Source: Polytrichum commune
Taxonomy: Eukaryota; Streptophyta; Polytrichopsida; Polytrichales; Polytrichaceae
DNA length: 60,000 nt
NCBI GenBank assembly: GCA_950295325.1
Contig: OX485803.1
Coordinates: forward strand, 54,577,554-54,637,553
Direction: 5' to 3'
The notes beneath the pieces are model-generated. The model saw only the letters and a list, made by a program, of their open reading frames with translations, did not search any database and was not told the origin of the DNA. Shown one piece after another: positions 46,772 to 58,000 of the stretch. Made by a program: the position numbers and the translations under genes. Positions within the stretch are counted from its first letter, which is position 1; each line of letters begins with the position of its first letter.

Positions 46772-49379
46772 ATGGAAGAAGATTTAGAGTTCAAAATTGT
46801 GTCTGTAGAGTGCGATGAGCAGCACAACAGGATAGGGTCAGTGTTTTCAACATTAGGTGCTACTTATAGCAAGATTAGAGCAGCAATCCAAGAAGATGAA
46901 ATCACCAGTGCAGTTTTCCAAATGCTCACCAATGGAGGGAGTGTTTTGTCAGCCAAGCAGGAAGAGAAAATGAAGGTGAAAGGAGATGTTCTATACATAA
47001 GGTTTGTCAATCAAAACGCTGGTTTCGGTGGAAAGAGGTCCATATCGTCTGTGGAGTCTAGTATGTCAGCAGATGATCAAGTTGGTAATGGCGAGGACCT
47101 GCCTATGACTAAGCAACAGAAAAATCAAGTCATTGCTACAAAAGATGACTGCCCTTTGTCTCCTCCAAGTGGAATGGAGGCAGTTGGTACCGGAGAACAA
47201 GTGCCGTCAAGAGCAACCCGCCTCCGAAGTAAAATTGCATTGTTGAAAGATGTCCAGCGGTGGCAGAGGGAGATCGATAACACAAGGCGCAAATTGAAGA
47301 AGCTTGGGCGGTACGATATCTTTGAGTTGGTGACAAAAGATGTTGGTAAGAAGGCCATGTTCCATATTTGGTGTGAAGAATGTAATGACAAGTACCATCG
47401 TTCAGGTTCTAACAAACCATCCGAGGCATGTGCAAATTACTTGCGATCTCACATCAATAGTGATGGGCACATCAAGGCTTATGAAGGCCGAAATAGTTTA
47501 AATTCATCCTTAGAAAATCAGTCCATTGTGAGTGTTGAGGAAACATTGGCTGAAAACAAAGGTAGAGTTGAAAAAGCATTGGACCAAATCAAACAATTTG
47601 TTGTGGATTTCCCCACAAGTAGCTTTCAGATTGTTGAAGGCACTGTTGGAAACTACTCACGATTGGGGGCTGTAAAAATTCGTTGCACCCTAGATTCAAA
47701 GTGGTTGAATTTGTTTCCTAAAACAGCGTCGTTGGAGTCAAATCTTCGTGAGCATGTGAATGGCAAGGCTCATAATGTTGCAGTTGGAGCTTCTATTGGA
47801 GCTGCATAGCTTTACACCTCCGACCCAAAACCAAAAGGACGACCACCGAAGCCGCCTTCAGGGAAGGACCATGCTCAACGTGATTTGAGTTCTTTCCTTG
47901 TCCATGTCAATGAGCCCCATCATGTTGGATTGAGTTCTAATTCTTGTGATCATTCATGACAATCACAGAATGTATCGTCTATGTTTGGACGTGTGTGTTG
48001 GGGCTTATGGGATAACAGATGGGAGTACAATGGTGTTTCTGTTAATCTGAAACCCTTCCTAGACGACCTAAAGAGAGGACAGAGGTGGTATGCCGAACCA
48101 CACATGAAGTGTACGATACAAGAGGGCAGCCAAGAAATTTTTGTAAGTGGCACATTTCGTCATGTTAATTGCATCCGGATATCTTCATCACCTCAAGGAT
48201 TTCCAAACTTTAGATGTGAAGCATGCTCATCCATTCCAAAAGAACGTGATTTCTGTATGAGAGTCTATAGGTCTAAAATGTCAAAGTTTAAGCGAGGTAA
48301 TCGGATAGTGGAGGGGGCAGACGTCTAGGGTTACTTTGGAGTTTCTGAAATCATGAGGGTGGCTCAAACTTCAAAAGTAGATGTTAGAGCTTTGAGGTTT
48401 GAGTTATGGAGGGTAAAGGCTAGAGTGGCCACCCTCTCTGTTAGGGTTAAGTGTTTGCGTGAGTCTTCTGTAGAATTCTGCAACAGAGGAGACTTGAAGT
48501 CTTTCTGTAGAAATATTGTGCATGCTCATAAGATGGGTAAGTTTGAGGGTAAGGAGTCTCTTTGGGACTTTTTAACTGACATTGTAAAGAATGTTGGGAA
48601 GGAAGACCCCAGGGGTAAACGTTATAGTGAAGCCACAAAAGTTATGTTTGAAACTATCAAACTTTGGGGTGGACCTAGGTTACATCATTTTTTATCTTTG
48701 AATATGGGTGGTCCATCGCTAGATACAACAAAGAGGGATACTAGGAAAGCCTTGAAGTATAAAGTCGGTGAGAATGAAGGAGTCTTCCAACACCTTGCTA
48801 TTGTTTACAAATCTGCTATGAATCTTGCATCAATACCATTGGGCACTATTCCTGCTATGCTAGCTGAAGATGAAACAGTGGTGAAACGATCGGTTAGATG
48901 GGTAGCAAGGGATGATGTGCTACTGGGGTTTTGTGGTCCAATTGACAATCATAATTGTATTTCAGATTATATTGTCGAAGTGGGATCTGGAGTCACATGT
49001 TACGAAAGTATTGTGAATTCGTTCAAATCTAATGTGCGTGCTCATTATGCGAGGGTTTTGATTGTTAATCCTTTGCATGCACGTCTGCCCAGATTAGTTG
49101 CAGTAATCCAACTTACGTGTAATAGGTTTGATAGCAAAGATGTGCGAAACCAGTGGGAGAAAGTTAGGGTTCTTTGGGGTAAACATCTTTCTGCTGTTCT
49201 TGGGCCATTGATTGGGCATTCTTCAGATGGAGATGCTAGACGAAGAAAACTTATGCTTGAAGATTTCACGAGTTCAGGAGGCAACCGGTTTAGAGTACCA
49301 TGGGATGGTTGGTATTTCAGTGCCCGTATCCTACACAATAATGACGTATATGGCCTTCATGATCAGTTTTTTGTCCACA
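46772..49379 (+). pseudogene. Long intronless zinc-finger/AT-hook ORF of unknown family, with three stops and a CACTA insertion
   Basis: One reading frame runs about 869 codons, broken only by TAG 47807-47809, TGA 47957-47959 and TAG 48326-48328, all in frame. The first part has a C-x2-C-x22-H-x5-H finger ('WCEECNDKYHRS' with 'LRSHINSDGH') and a second, partial one ('REHVNGKAH'). Then comes an AT-hook-like 'PKPKGRPPKPPSG'. The last part has 'PAMLAEDETVVKRSVRW' and 'GHSSDGDARRRKLML', acidic motifs that resemble a transposase-type catalytic region, but I cannot assign a family. The frame is cut at 49380 by a CACTA terminus. It may be a decayed transposase gene or a multicopy plant gene. The stops fit C-to-T decay (CAG to TAG, CGA to TGA). 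Confidence 0.65.
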
Positions 49380-49394
49380 CACTACTACAAAACC
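49380..49394 (+). repeat. CACTA terminal inverted repeat (left end)
   Basis: CACTACTACAAAACC directly follows the host sequence ...TTTTGTCCACA. The adjacent stretch 'TGGCTCGGCACAATTG' begins the subterminal region. Confidence 0.85.
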
Positions 49395-49476
49395 ATGTCA
49401 CAATGGCTCGGCACAATTGACTCTCTGTGTTTTTCCGACTAAGATAGCCAAACTCAAGGGTTCGGATGTGTTTGTT

Positions 49477-49655
49477 GACTGCTCATAGTCCAAATCACAC
49501 TTGGTTTATTTGACTCAATAACTCAATCATACCTTTAGACTAGACATAGTCTTAAAAATTTAAGAAACTCACACCATCGGGATGAAGCAAATTATCAATT
49601 ACCTTTGTTTTATGGCACTCATTAATCCTTACACACATGTGGACTAAACATAGTC
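49477..49655. promoter_or_regulatory. Subterminal cluster of three GACT-N6-AGTC palindromes
   Basis: GACTGCTCATAGTC is at 49477-49490, GACTAGACATAGTC at 49538-49551 and GACTAAACATAGTC at 49642-49655. CACTA subterminal repeats normally bind TnpA; that role here is inferred. Confidence 0.7.
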
Positions 49656-49848
49656 TAATTTAACATAAAGAAACAAACATTATTGTCAGCATGCAACCTA
49701 TAACATGCATGCAAACTTGCCACATGATCCTACATAAAAGGTCCATATATGAAATGCAATAAGAAATGGAATGTCTACGTCCTACCTATTTATGTGCACT
49801 ATGGAATGACTAGGTCCTACCTATGAGATGCACTAGCTTATGTGGTAT

Positions 49849-52800
49849 TCATTCTTCATCAGAAGATGAAATTCCAAGGTAGTCTTCATTGTCTTCTGAC
49901 TCAAATTCATCCTCATTGAGCTCTTGCCTTGCATCATCTTCATTTTCACTATCATCACTCTCCACATCACATGGACCTAGAGTTGGATTAGCCAAGCCTG
50001 CATAGTTTTCATCGTTCCCTAGCGTCAAACAAGGCACCTCTGCCATTTTATCTTTGGCACATTCCACTCGTCGACTGCGAGGCTCGTTTTTTAGAACCAC
50101 TTTCCATCCATCGTCATTGCCAGGGTCATTTGAAAAGAAGACCTGTTGAATGTGGATTGGAAATGCAAAAGAATCTTCAGAAATGGGCAACATATGATTG
50201 AAATTCACCAAAGTGAACCCATACTCATCGCGTTTCATAGTAGCCCCTGCTCCTCTATAATTGGCTCTCACCCAATGGCACAACAACACTATCACACATG
50301 TGGTGCCATAGTTCAACTCCAGGATCTCTTCAACATATCCTACATATTCAACGTCAACGTTGACAGGATTCTTGTCATTGACACTTGAGCGACACGTGGT
50401 TCCAAATACAGCTGCAACTCCCGAATCCATTGTAACTAGATGCGTCTCTGCACTCCTCACACGGATGTGATTTCCATATGCGAACATAGATCGGTATGCT
50501 GTAGCTTTCAAGGTAGGAGGTATGCTCAATTGAATTATCTCTTCGTCAATTTTCTCTCCATCATTGATTGCATCAGAAATGGCAGATAGTATCCACTTTT
50601 CATAGGTTGGCAACGGCCTTAACTCCTCTGGATATTGCACCCTTGCCCTCCATCCCCTTCTCCTATGATTGTTCTGATACTGCATTCGAGATGCGTCTCG
50701 AGTTTTCACGGCATCCTCGTACCTCCTGCGATCAAGAATTTCAGTTCAAAAGTCGAGTCAAATTTCTAAATAATATTTTATGCTAAATCTTTGGGTTGGT
50801 TGCTCGGAGAATGACCATTATTATTCACTGCATGCACTATAAAATTACAACATACGATCATCAATGACTCACAGACCACCTATACCAAACTAAAACGACT
50901 GCCACATAAGTACAGTAGGCCAATCTCTTACTTCTTCCAAGGTTGTAGTGCAGCCGCATTCTTCAAGACAAATGAGTGTGCCCAATCCCTCAAATTTGCT
51001 GGCATATGCCTATCATGACCCTCTCCTTCTGGCATTTCATCGTACATCTTCGGATCCTCACGGTCATCCCACACTCGTGTCTTTGTGCTCTTTGACTCTT
51101 TTATATACTCTGTACAAAATCCCAACGATTCTTCAAAGGAATACCCCTCCGCCATGCTTCCTTCCGGCCTTGCCTTATTTCGTACAAAATTCTTCAATGT
51201 CTTCATGTACCTTTCTATAGGGTACATCCATCTGGTGTGCACAGGACCACAAAGATCCAACTCCTCCACTAGGTGATACATCAAATGTGTCATTACGTTG
51301 AACAAAGAGGGGGGGAACTCTTTCTCAAGGATACACAATGTCATTGCAGCCTCCTCTCTTAAGTCCTTCATAGTGGTTGGGTCCAAGGTTTTGGCACATA
51401 TTCGTTGAAAAACGCGACTCAAACGAATTATTGCAAGCCTTGGTCCTTTGGGTAGTATAGTGCGAACACATAATGGGAGGACCTGTTGCATGAGAATGTG
51501 ATAATCATGGGCTTTTAAGCCCTTCAATTTTTGAGTCTCAGGATGTATCCGTTTCTTCAAGGAACTTGAGTATGAACTAGGGACCTTCAAATTTTGTATT
51601 ATACCCACAAATGTCAATCGATCCTCTGGGGACATCACATAGGGTGCAATAGGTAAATCAAGGTCTCCGTTTCCATTGGGAATGGGCCATAAATTTGAAC
51701 GTATGCCCATACCTTCCATGTCTTTCCTTACAGCCACCGTATCTTCTTCACCAAACATAATGTTCATTAAGTGCTCAATGAGATTTTTCTCGCAGTGCAT
51801 TACGTCCAAAGTGTGGCGAATAAGAAGATCCTGTAAAAGCAACATAAATGTTACGATTCTAAGCATGGTGTTGCATATGTTACATACTTGCATCATCTAT
51901 ACTTTAAATTAACTTTGGACTGTAGCTAGTTTGAATATAAATGAACATTTTGTATTATACTCAACATTTGACTACAAGTAAGTCGAAAATGTCATTGTTG
52001 ACTAAGAATGGGTTTATTTGACTTGTGCTTGCATCAAAAATTCATCATACTTAAATGATAAATCTTTTGACCAACTAACCTGCCAATAAGGGAGTTTCCA
52101 TAGAGCACACACTCTCTTCATTCCGTGCTTGTGTACAGGGTCTCTCTTAGCTCCAGATTTTCCCCCTTTTGTAATCCATTCATCCCGTTCGGTGGCATTT
52201 TTTAAAATCTCATCTGTTAAGAGAGCTCGTGGTTTTGTTCTTCTTTCCACCTTGCCATCAAACCAACTTTTCTTTTTTCGATAAGGATGTGAGCGACCAA
52301 GTAGGCGTCTATGGCCTGTATAGGTCATTTTCCGCATAGGTTTGGAGTACCTTGCAATCGTGTTTGGCCCACAATTTGGACAAGCCTTATAACCCTTGGT
52401 CACACACCCTGAAACAAGCCCGAGAGCTGGGAAATCATGTATGGTCCACATCAAAATAGCACGTAGCAAGAAGCGTTGGTTACCATTAATTGCGGCTACA
52501 TCATATGCCCACACTCCTTCCCATAGCATGAGAAATTCTTCGAGAAGAGGTGCTAAATAAACATCAAAATTTTCATCCTTCACTGCTTCTTTCCAGGGAA
52601 TGATAAGAGCCAACATGACAAAAAATCTTTTTGTCACAAGCCACGGAGGCAAATTATAGTTTAGAAGTACCACTGGCCATGTAGAATGTTTCAGATTAAA
52701 ATCGCCAAATGGGTTCATCCCATCTGTTGCTAGACCCAATCTTATGTTACGGGTCTCTGCAGCAAATTGAGGCCACATATTGTCAATATGCTTCCAAGCC

Positions 52801-54742
52801 TTAGAATCTGCTACCGAGCGCACCAAAGAATCATTTGATTCATCTCTTTCTAGAGGCACTGCATCTGTTGCTCGATTCTGTGCATGGTGTTGCATAAGTC
52901 CAGATATGGTTTTGCAACGATACATCCTCTTAAGTCTTGGGATCAGAGGGAAGTGGCGAAGGACTTTTCGTGGTACTGTGGACGATCCGTCCACATATCG
53001 GCTGCAATCGCACTTTGGGCATTTTTCAAGATCCTTATGCTCCCCTCGATATAATATGCATCCCTTTTCACATGCATGTATGGAGTTATATGTCAACCCA
53101 AGTTTCTTTAAGAATTTTTTGGCTTCATATTTTGACTTGGGCAACAAGTTGCCTGGCTCCAGTATATCCTCTGCAAGGAGAGTTAATAACTCATCTACAT
53201 GGTTGTTTGTAGAGCCGTGCACTGTGCAAGTATTAAGAATATGCAATACTGTATGTAGGAGCTTGACCCTACTCCCTGGATATAGAGGAGTGTTTGCCCA
53301 CTTAAGCAACTCCTCCAAATTGGGGTCCACCACTGGTGAGTCGCAATCTAGCAATTCCTCGTCATTTTCCACCTCCTCAGGGACGTCTTGTCGTGAGTTG
53401 TTTGCATGGACTTCGTCATACCGAATAAATGCCTCGTGACACATGCGATGCAACTCAGTGTCAGGTTCTATGTCAGGTTCGGTGTCATGTAATGAACTCG
53501 TGTAAGGTGCTTGAATTCGATTGCCTCGACGACCCAATGTGTGAGGATCACAACCAGTTAGTTGGTAAGGATCACAACCCAATGGCGTTAACTCGGGATT
53601 TGGCCCCTGCCGATAATTGTCATGAATGCAGTGTAAATCTCATGAATGCAGTGTAAATGTCACAATTAAACCAATGCAAAACATTTATTTACAATTTTAA
53701 GTACAAGTCATTTGTAAAGCAACCAGGCCTCTAAACAACAGTCATAGGTTCAATGCCAGATAGCAAAAAATTTATGTGTGTATTTGGACCTACCTACCCA
53801 CCCAATTCTGAAGTATATCCAATGATGACCTCAATTTCTCAAAAATTTACAGGATAGTATGCAAATAACTCTTCTCCTGCTTTGATAGGCTTCATTGACC
53901 TAGTCATTACATATCCCCATTCTTTTTTGTTCCAAGGTCTAGGTTCCACATCGTGATACTCCCAAAAAACATTCTCGATTTCCTCATGCCTGTTAGCAGA
54001 GCTATTGATATAGCCTGCCACATTCCCTTTCTCCACATCCCCATCAATGTAAATTTCTTTTTCAGCATTCAATGCATAGCATTTAACTCTTGGAAAAAAA
54101 CCTTGCATTTTGTTGTATTGGTTAACCGTGTAGTAAGGCCCTGTAAATGGAATTAGATCTTCTTCTGGTCCCAAATTTTGAAGTGTGAACAAACCCCAAC
54201 CCATGTATGGAAATGTGGAAACTCTAATTTCCCATTGACGGTTCCACCATGTGAAAGGGGTCATCCGTGGGATTGGACCATTAGGCCATTGACCATAGTC
54301 CCTCCCCAAATCAAATGTGACCAATTGCATTATGGCCTTAGGTACATAAGGAGTTGTTATTTCTTGCTTGGGAGGTTCTGCCAGGAAAGCCTTCAATGCC
54401 AAACTCATTTGTTTTTTCATCTGCACACGATGTTTATCCTACAACATAGATAAAAACAAAAACATTAACCTCTGATTTCCATGTTATTCACAAGATGTTG
54501 CACCGAGAAGGATGTGTTGAACATGTAATTATGATAGTAGAACTTACTAGGATTGATTGCGTGAAGAATGTGTCACGCCTGTATTTTCGTAAATGTACGC
54601 GTATTGTGCTTCGACTGAGCACTCGGGAGCCATGGCATTTGTTGCATGGACAACGGTATTCGTGCAACTTTAGACGATCCGCTTGCAATTCTTCTCTGGC
54701 CCAAAGCGCCTCCTCAGTTGGACCGTCCACATACGCACCCAT
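49849..54742 (-). CDS. TNP2-type CACTA transposase with an inserted SET domain, 1361 aa
   Basis: Five exons join in phase: 54548-54742, 53851-54438, 52080-53606, 50932-51830 and 49849-50725. Residues 1-65 are the transposase-associated zinc domain ('MGAYVDG', 'CPCNKCHGSR'). Residues about 134-260 are a SET domain: 'GWGLFTLQNLGPEEDLIPF', 'KGNVAGYINSS' in the place of the NHSC motif, and 'GEELFAYYP'. Residues 262 onward are the TNP2/Transposase_21 core ('KCPKCDCSRY', 'ATDGMNPFGDF', 'HSTWPVVLLNYNLPPWL', 'CPNCGPNT', 'DLLIRHTLDVMHCEKN'), then DUF4218 ('GLKAHDYHILMQQVLP') and DUF4216 ('DEYGFTLVNFNH') with an acidic tail. The SET exon has an alternative stop (53839-53841) if its weak donor (CCT|GTAAAT) is not used. 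The transposase excises and inserts the element; the SET part may methylate lysines. Confidence 0.9.
53851..54438 (-). CDS. SET-domain exon within the CACTA transposase gene
   Basis: This second exon encodes residues 66-261 of the fused protein. The N-terminal linker 'MSLALKAFLAEPPKQE' is followed by the SET fold: W-E-I-R-V strand, G-W-G-L-F, the I-P-F-T-G-P-Y-Y strand, 'YIDGDVEKGNVAGYINSS', and C-terminal 'RSMKPIKAGEELFAYY'. The conserved Asn and the final Tyr pair remain, but the His and Cys of NHSC are replaced (INSSAN), so activity or cofactor binding may differ. There are no pre-SET or post-SET cysteines. Both flanking introns are phase 0, as expected of a removable exon module. If intron 2 is retained the exon ends 'YYPVNF' and gives a separate zinc domain-SET protein of about 264 aa. 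Confidence 0.8.
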
Positions 54743-55051
54743 ACCTGATATAAGTTGCACTTAAATATATCACTAAACCCTGAGTGCTTATAAATGGCTT
54801 ATAAATATGGTTTAGGGAGCTACACAGTCAATTATTTAGTCTTGTCATTTAAATGGGGACTACATTTAGTCAAAAGGCACATGGTCCAGTACATAGGGTA
54901 TACATATAGACTACAGTGAGTCAAAAGGACATCAGCCACTACATAGGGTTTTCTAAATTTTAAATTCAAAAATATTGCGCCGACAGAGACCCATATGACT
55001 CCCGCGCTTTTTAGGGTTTCAGTATGTGCTTAGTTGCTCACGACTGGTGCT
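54743..55051. promoter_or_regulatory. Bidirectional promoter region of the CACTA element
   Basis: This 309-bp segment separates the two divergent ATGs (54742 minus, 55052 plus). Minus-strand TATA-like TTTATAAG motifs lie at about 54787-54806. Two GACT-N6-AGTC palindromes lie at 54858-54871 and 54909-54922, followed by AT-rich sequence before the plus-strand start. Confidence 0.6.
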
Positions 55052-58000
55052 ATGGCAGAAGGTGACGACTATGAGCGTGTAAGGAGGCAAAAAATAGCTA
55101 AGAACAACGCGTTCCTGACAGCATTGAATCTGCCGACATTGGAGAAGCCGCGGTGCGTCTAACCTCTTTGGAGGTTCATCCACTTACCCTCTGTTCTGGT
55201 TGTGGAAGATTGCAACCAGGCCAGGCCAGATCCTTCTTCGCTTTGTCTTGCTTTCCGCCTTTGCTTCTCTTTGCTTTGTCTTGCTTTCCGCCTATGCTTG
55301 CCTTTGCTTGTCTTTGCATTGTCTATGCTTGTCTATGCTTGTCTGTGCTTGTCTATGCTTCCTGCCTATGCTTGTCTATGCTTTGCCTAAACCCTCAAGC
55401 CCCACCCATACCCATAAACCCTCTTGCCTTCTGTCAAAACCCAGATGCCTTTTGTCAGAACCCTCAAGCCACCTTCTGCCGAAACCCTTCTTGAAACCTT
55501 AGCGCCCTTCTGCCGAAACCTTAGCGCCTAAACCCTAAACCCTTGGCGAAACCCTTAGCGCCCTTAGCGCCTTTCTGCCGAAACCCTTAGCGCCCTTTTG
55601 CCGAAACCTTAGCGCCCTTCTTGAAACCCTTGGCGCCCTTATTTTGATCCTTCTTGAAACCCTTAGCCACCTTATTGAAACCCTTCTTGAAACCCTTAGC
55701 GCCTTATTGAAACCCTTCTTGAAACTATCTTCAAACCTTGTGCCGAAAGTTGCAAACCTTCTGGAAACCATGTGCCTTAATTATCGCCATTCTTGCAAAC
55801 CTCATTGAAACCTTCTTGAAAACATACTTGCAAACCATCATTGTGTTCCTCAGTTCATCCATCACTATGTTCATCCATCATTTATGCTCCTTAGTTCATG
55901 ATCATCATTACTAAGGCCTAATCATCGCATGGGGTCCAAAACCCTTGAGCTGAACCAAACCCTTGAGCTCAACAACTACACTTGTCTATGTTTGTCTATG
56001 CTTGTCTAGGGAATCAGTATGTGTTTAGTAATGGATGTCTAGGGTTTCAGTATGTGCTTGCAATGGATGTGAATGGAATTATCAGAGCATTGGCTAACAT
56101 GTCTGATTTTGACCAACAAAGTGTGTTCTTTGAATTGAGTAGGTTACCTTCTATTCATCAGCCCATTCTTGATAAAGCAACTGAAGAACTTGTAAACACA
56201 TTCCAATTACAAGGAACCTTACCTCGATCAAAGGGTGTGTTGGAAGGAGTTTCCACACCTAGACGTAGTAGGCGATTGCAAAGAGGAAGCAGTAAAAAAC
56301 CAGTAGTGGTAGAGTCATCAGACGAGTCATCTGACGCTGATTTTGAAGTTGATGCAAGTGAAGAGAGTTCTAGCAGCTCCACAGAAGAAACATCCCAGCC
56401 TAAACAAAAGGTACACTTTATTTTGCTAGTATATTCATTTTGATTCTGTCATTGCTCTAACTTAGATTATGTTTATGTTTATGTTTTTGCTCTAACTTAT
56501 TTTTGGATGATTATGTATAGGAGGTGGTTGTGCAAGATTGGAAGAAGAGGAGCAGAGTGAAGATTAAATGCAGTAAAATGCCAAAAAACAAAAGAAAGGC
56601 AGTTGAAGATCCATTACCTGCCAATGTTGACGAGGATGACGAGTTGTGGTTGGGAGAATTTGACTTAAACGATGAGGATGATGAGCTTGATGACCCACCA
56701 CCTGCTCAACCCAATCCACAGGTACATGTGTTGAGTCAAATTTTGCTTCGTATTTTGCTAAGTATTGTTGTATTTACTTAGAAACCCTTGTCCACAGAAA
56801 TACCAAGAGCAATTTATGTAGCAATATAACGCTAACTACACTGATATGTGCAAATAGGTTCATGTGTTGAGTCTGGGATGCATTGTCTACTGCTGTGTAG
56901 AAATCACACTAATTTACAGTAAACCTTCTGTGGCTTCATCATCATATTTTTTTGCTGTTTTGGAATGAATGGCTGCTGATCCAAATAGGAAGACCTTAGA
57001 ATCCATTTTATCCTACACAATGTTGAAGTTAACTTCCATATTCTCTTTGCAAATAGGTTGCCTCTTTACCTATTCCAGGTCTAAACTAATTTACAGTCTA
57101 CATTTATGTCAAGAGGTTTATTCTGAGACCCTAAACCTTGTGTTAAATGCAGCCGCTCCCTCAAATGCAGCCGCTCCCTCAAATGCAGCCGCTCCCTCAA
57201 ATGCAACCTCAATTGGCAATGTTGCTTCAAGCACTGGGACAACAACCACCTCCACCACAACATGTAGCCTATCCTAGTGTCGGTCAAACTCAGGGCAACA
57301 TGCTAGGAGCTCTGATAGCTGGACTACTCAATCAGGTATGTATTGTATGTATCTCTCTACTTTGTGTATCCCGCGTCATTAACTCTGGTGTTTTATGCAT
57401 TTAAGTATTCCTAAATGCATTACTTGGTTGTTGCAGACATCGGCCCCACCCATACCTGCTCCTACCATACCTGCCATCCAATTTGGAGCTGAGGGTGAGG
57501 ATGATTTTAGAGTTCGAATACCAGGGGAGTCTGCCGTGGAACGCACCGTACGGTTGAGAGCTCGAAGGAGGAAAATTGAAGCGGATGCTAGGGCTGAGGC
57601 AGTTCTCCGGAAAGCAGCGGGGAAGAAACCTTATTGGGTGAGGTGTAATGCCAGAGGCTCCCCTACTGGCAATAGATTGTATTTGTGGGGAGCGGCACTT
57701 CGAGGATACTCCCATGCGCTGGATTTCAGCATTGTTGACCTACACGATCAACCTGCCACGGCAATTGAAGCAATCAGGCGTCGGTTGGATGAGTCATGGG
57801 AGTATGTGGATTATAATCTACATGACACCGCTTTTGAAAAACACTTGAAGCAAATTCTGAAGAACAAAAGGTATTTAATTAAATCTCGCCTTGAGGGTAA
57901 CAAAGGAAAACCAAGGACATGCACTCAAGAGCATTGGGAGAATATGAAGCTGCTCATCAAGCACCCGGATAAAATTGCAGAGGCAGAGAGGTTGAAGGTA

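Noticed and set aside
47807-48328. Recoded or edited stop codons in the long ORF
   Set aside because: Nuclear stop reassignment or editing is not expected in plants, and simple C-to-T decay of a transposon-like copy explains all three.
55153-55502. Cys/Leu-rich frames as a membrane or secreted protein
   Set aside because: Three overlapping frames are all open because the DNA is a TTGTCTATGC minisatellite; they are artefacts inside the tnpA intron.
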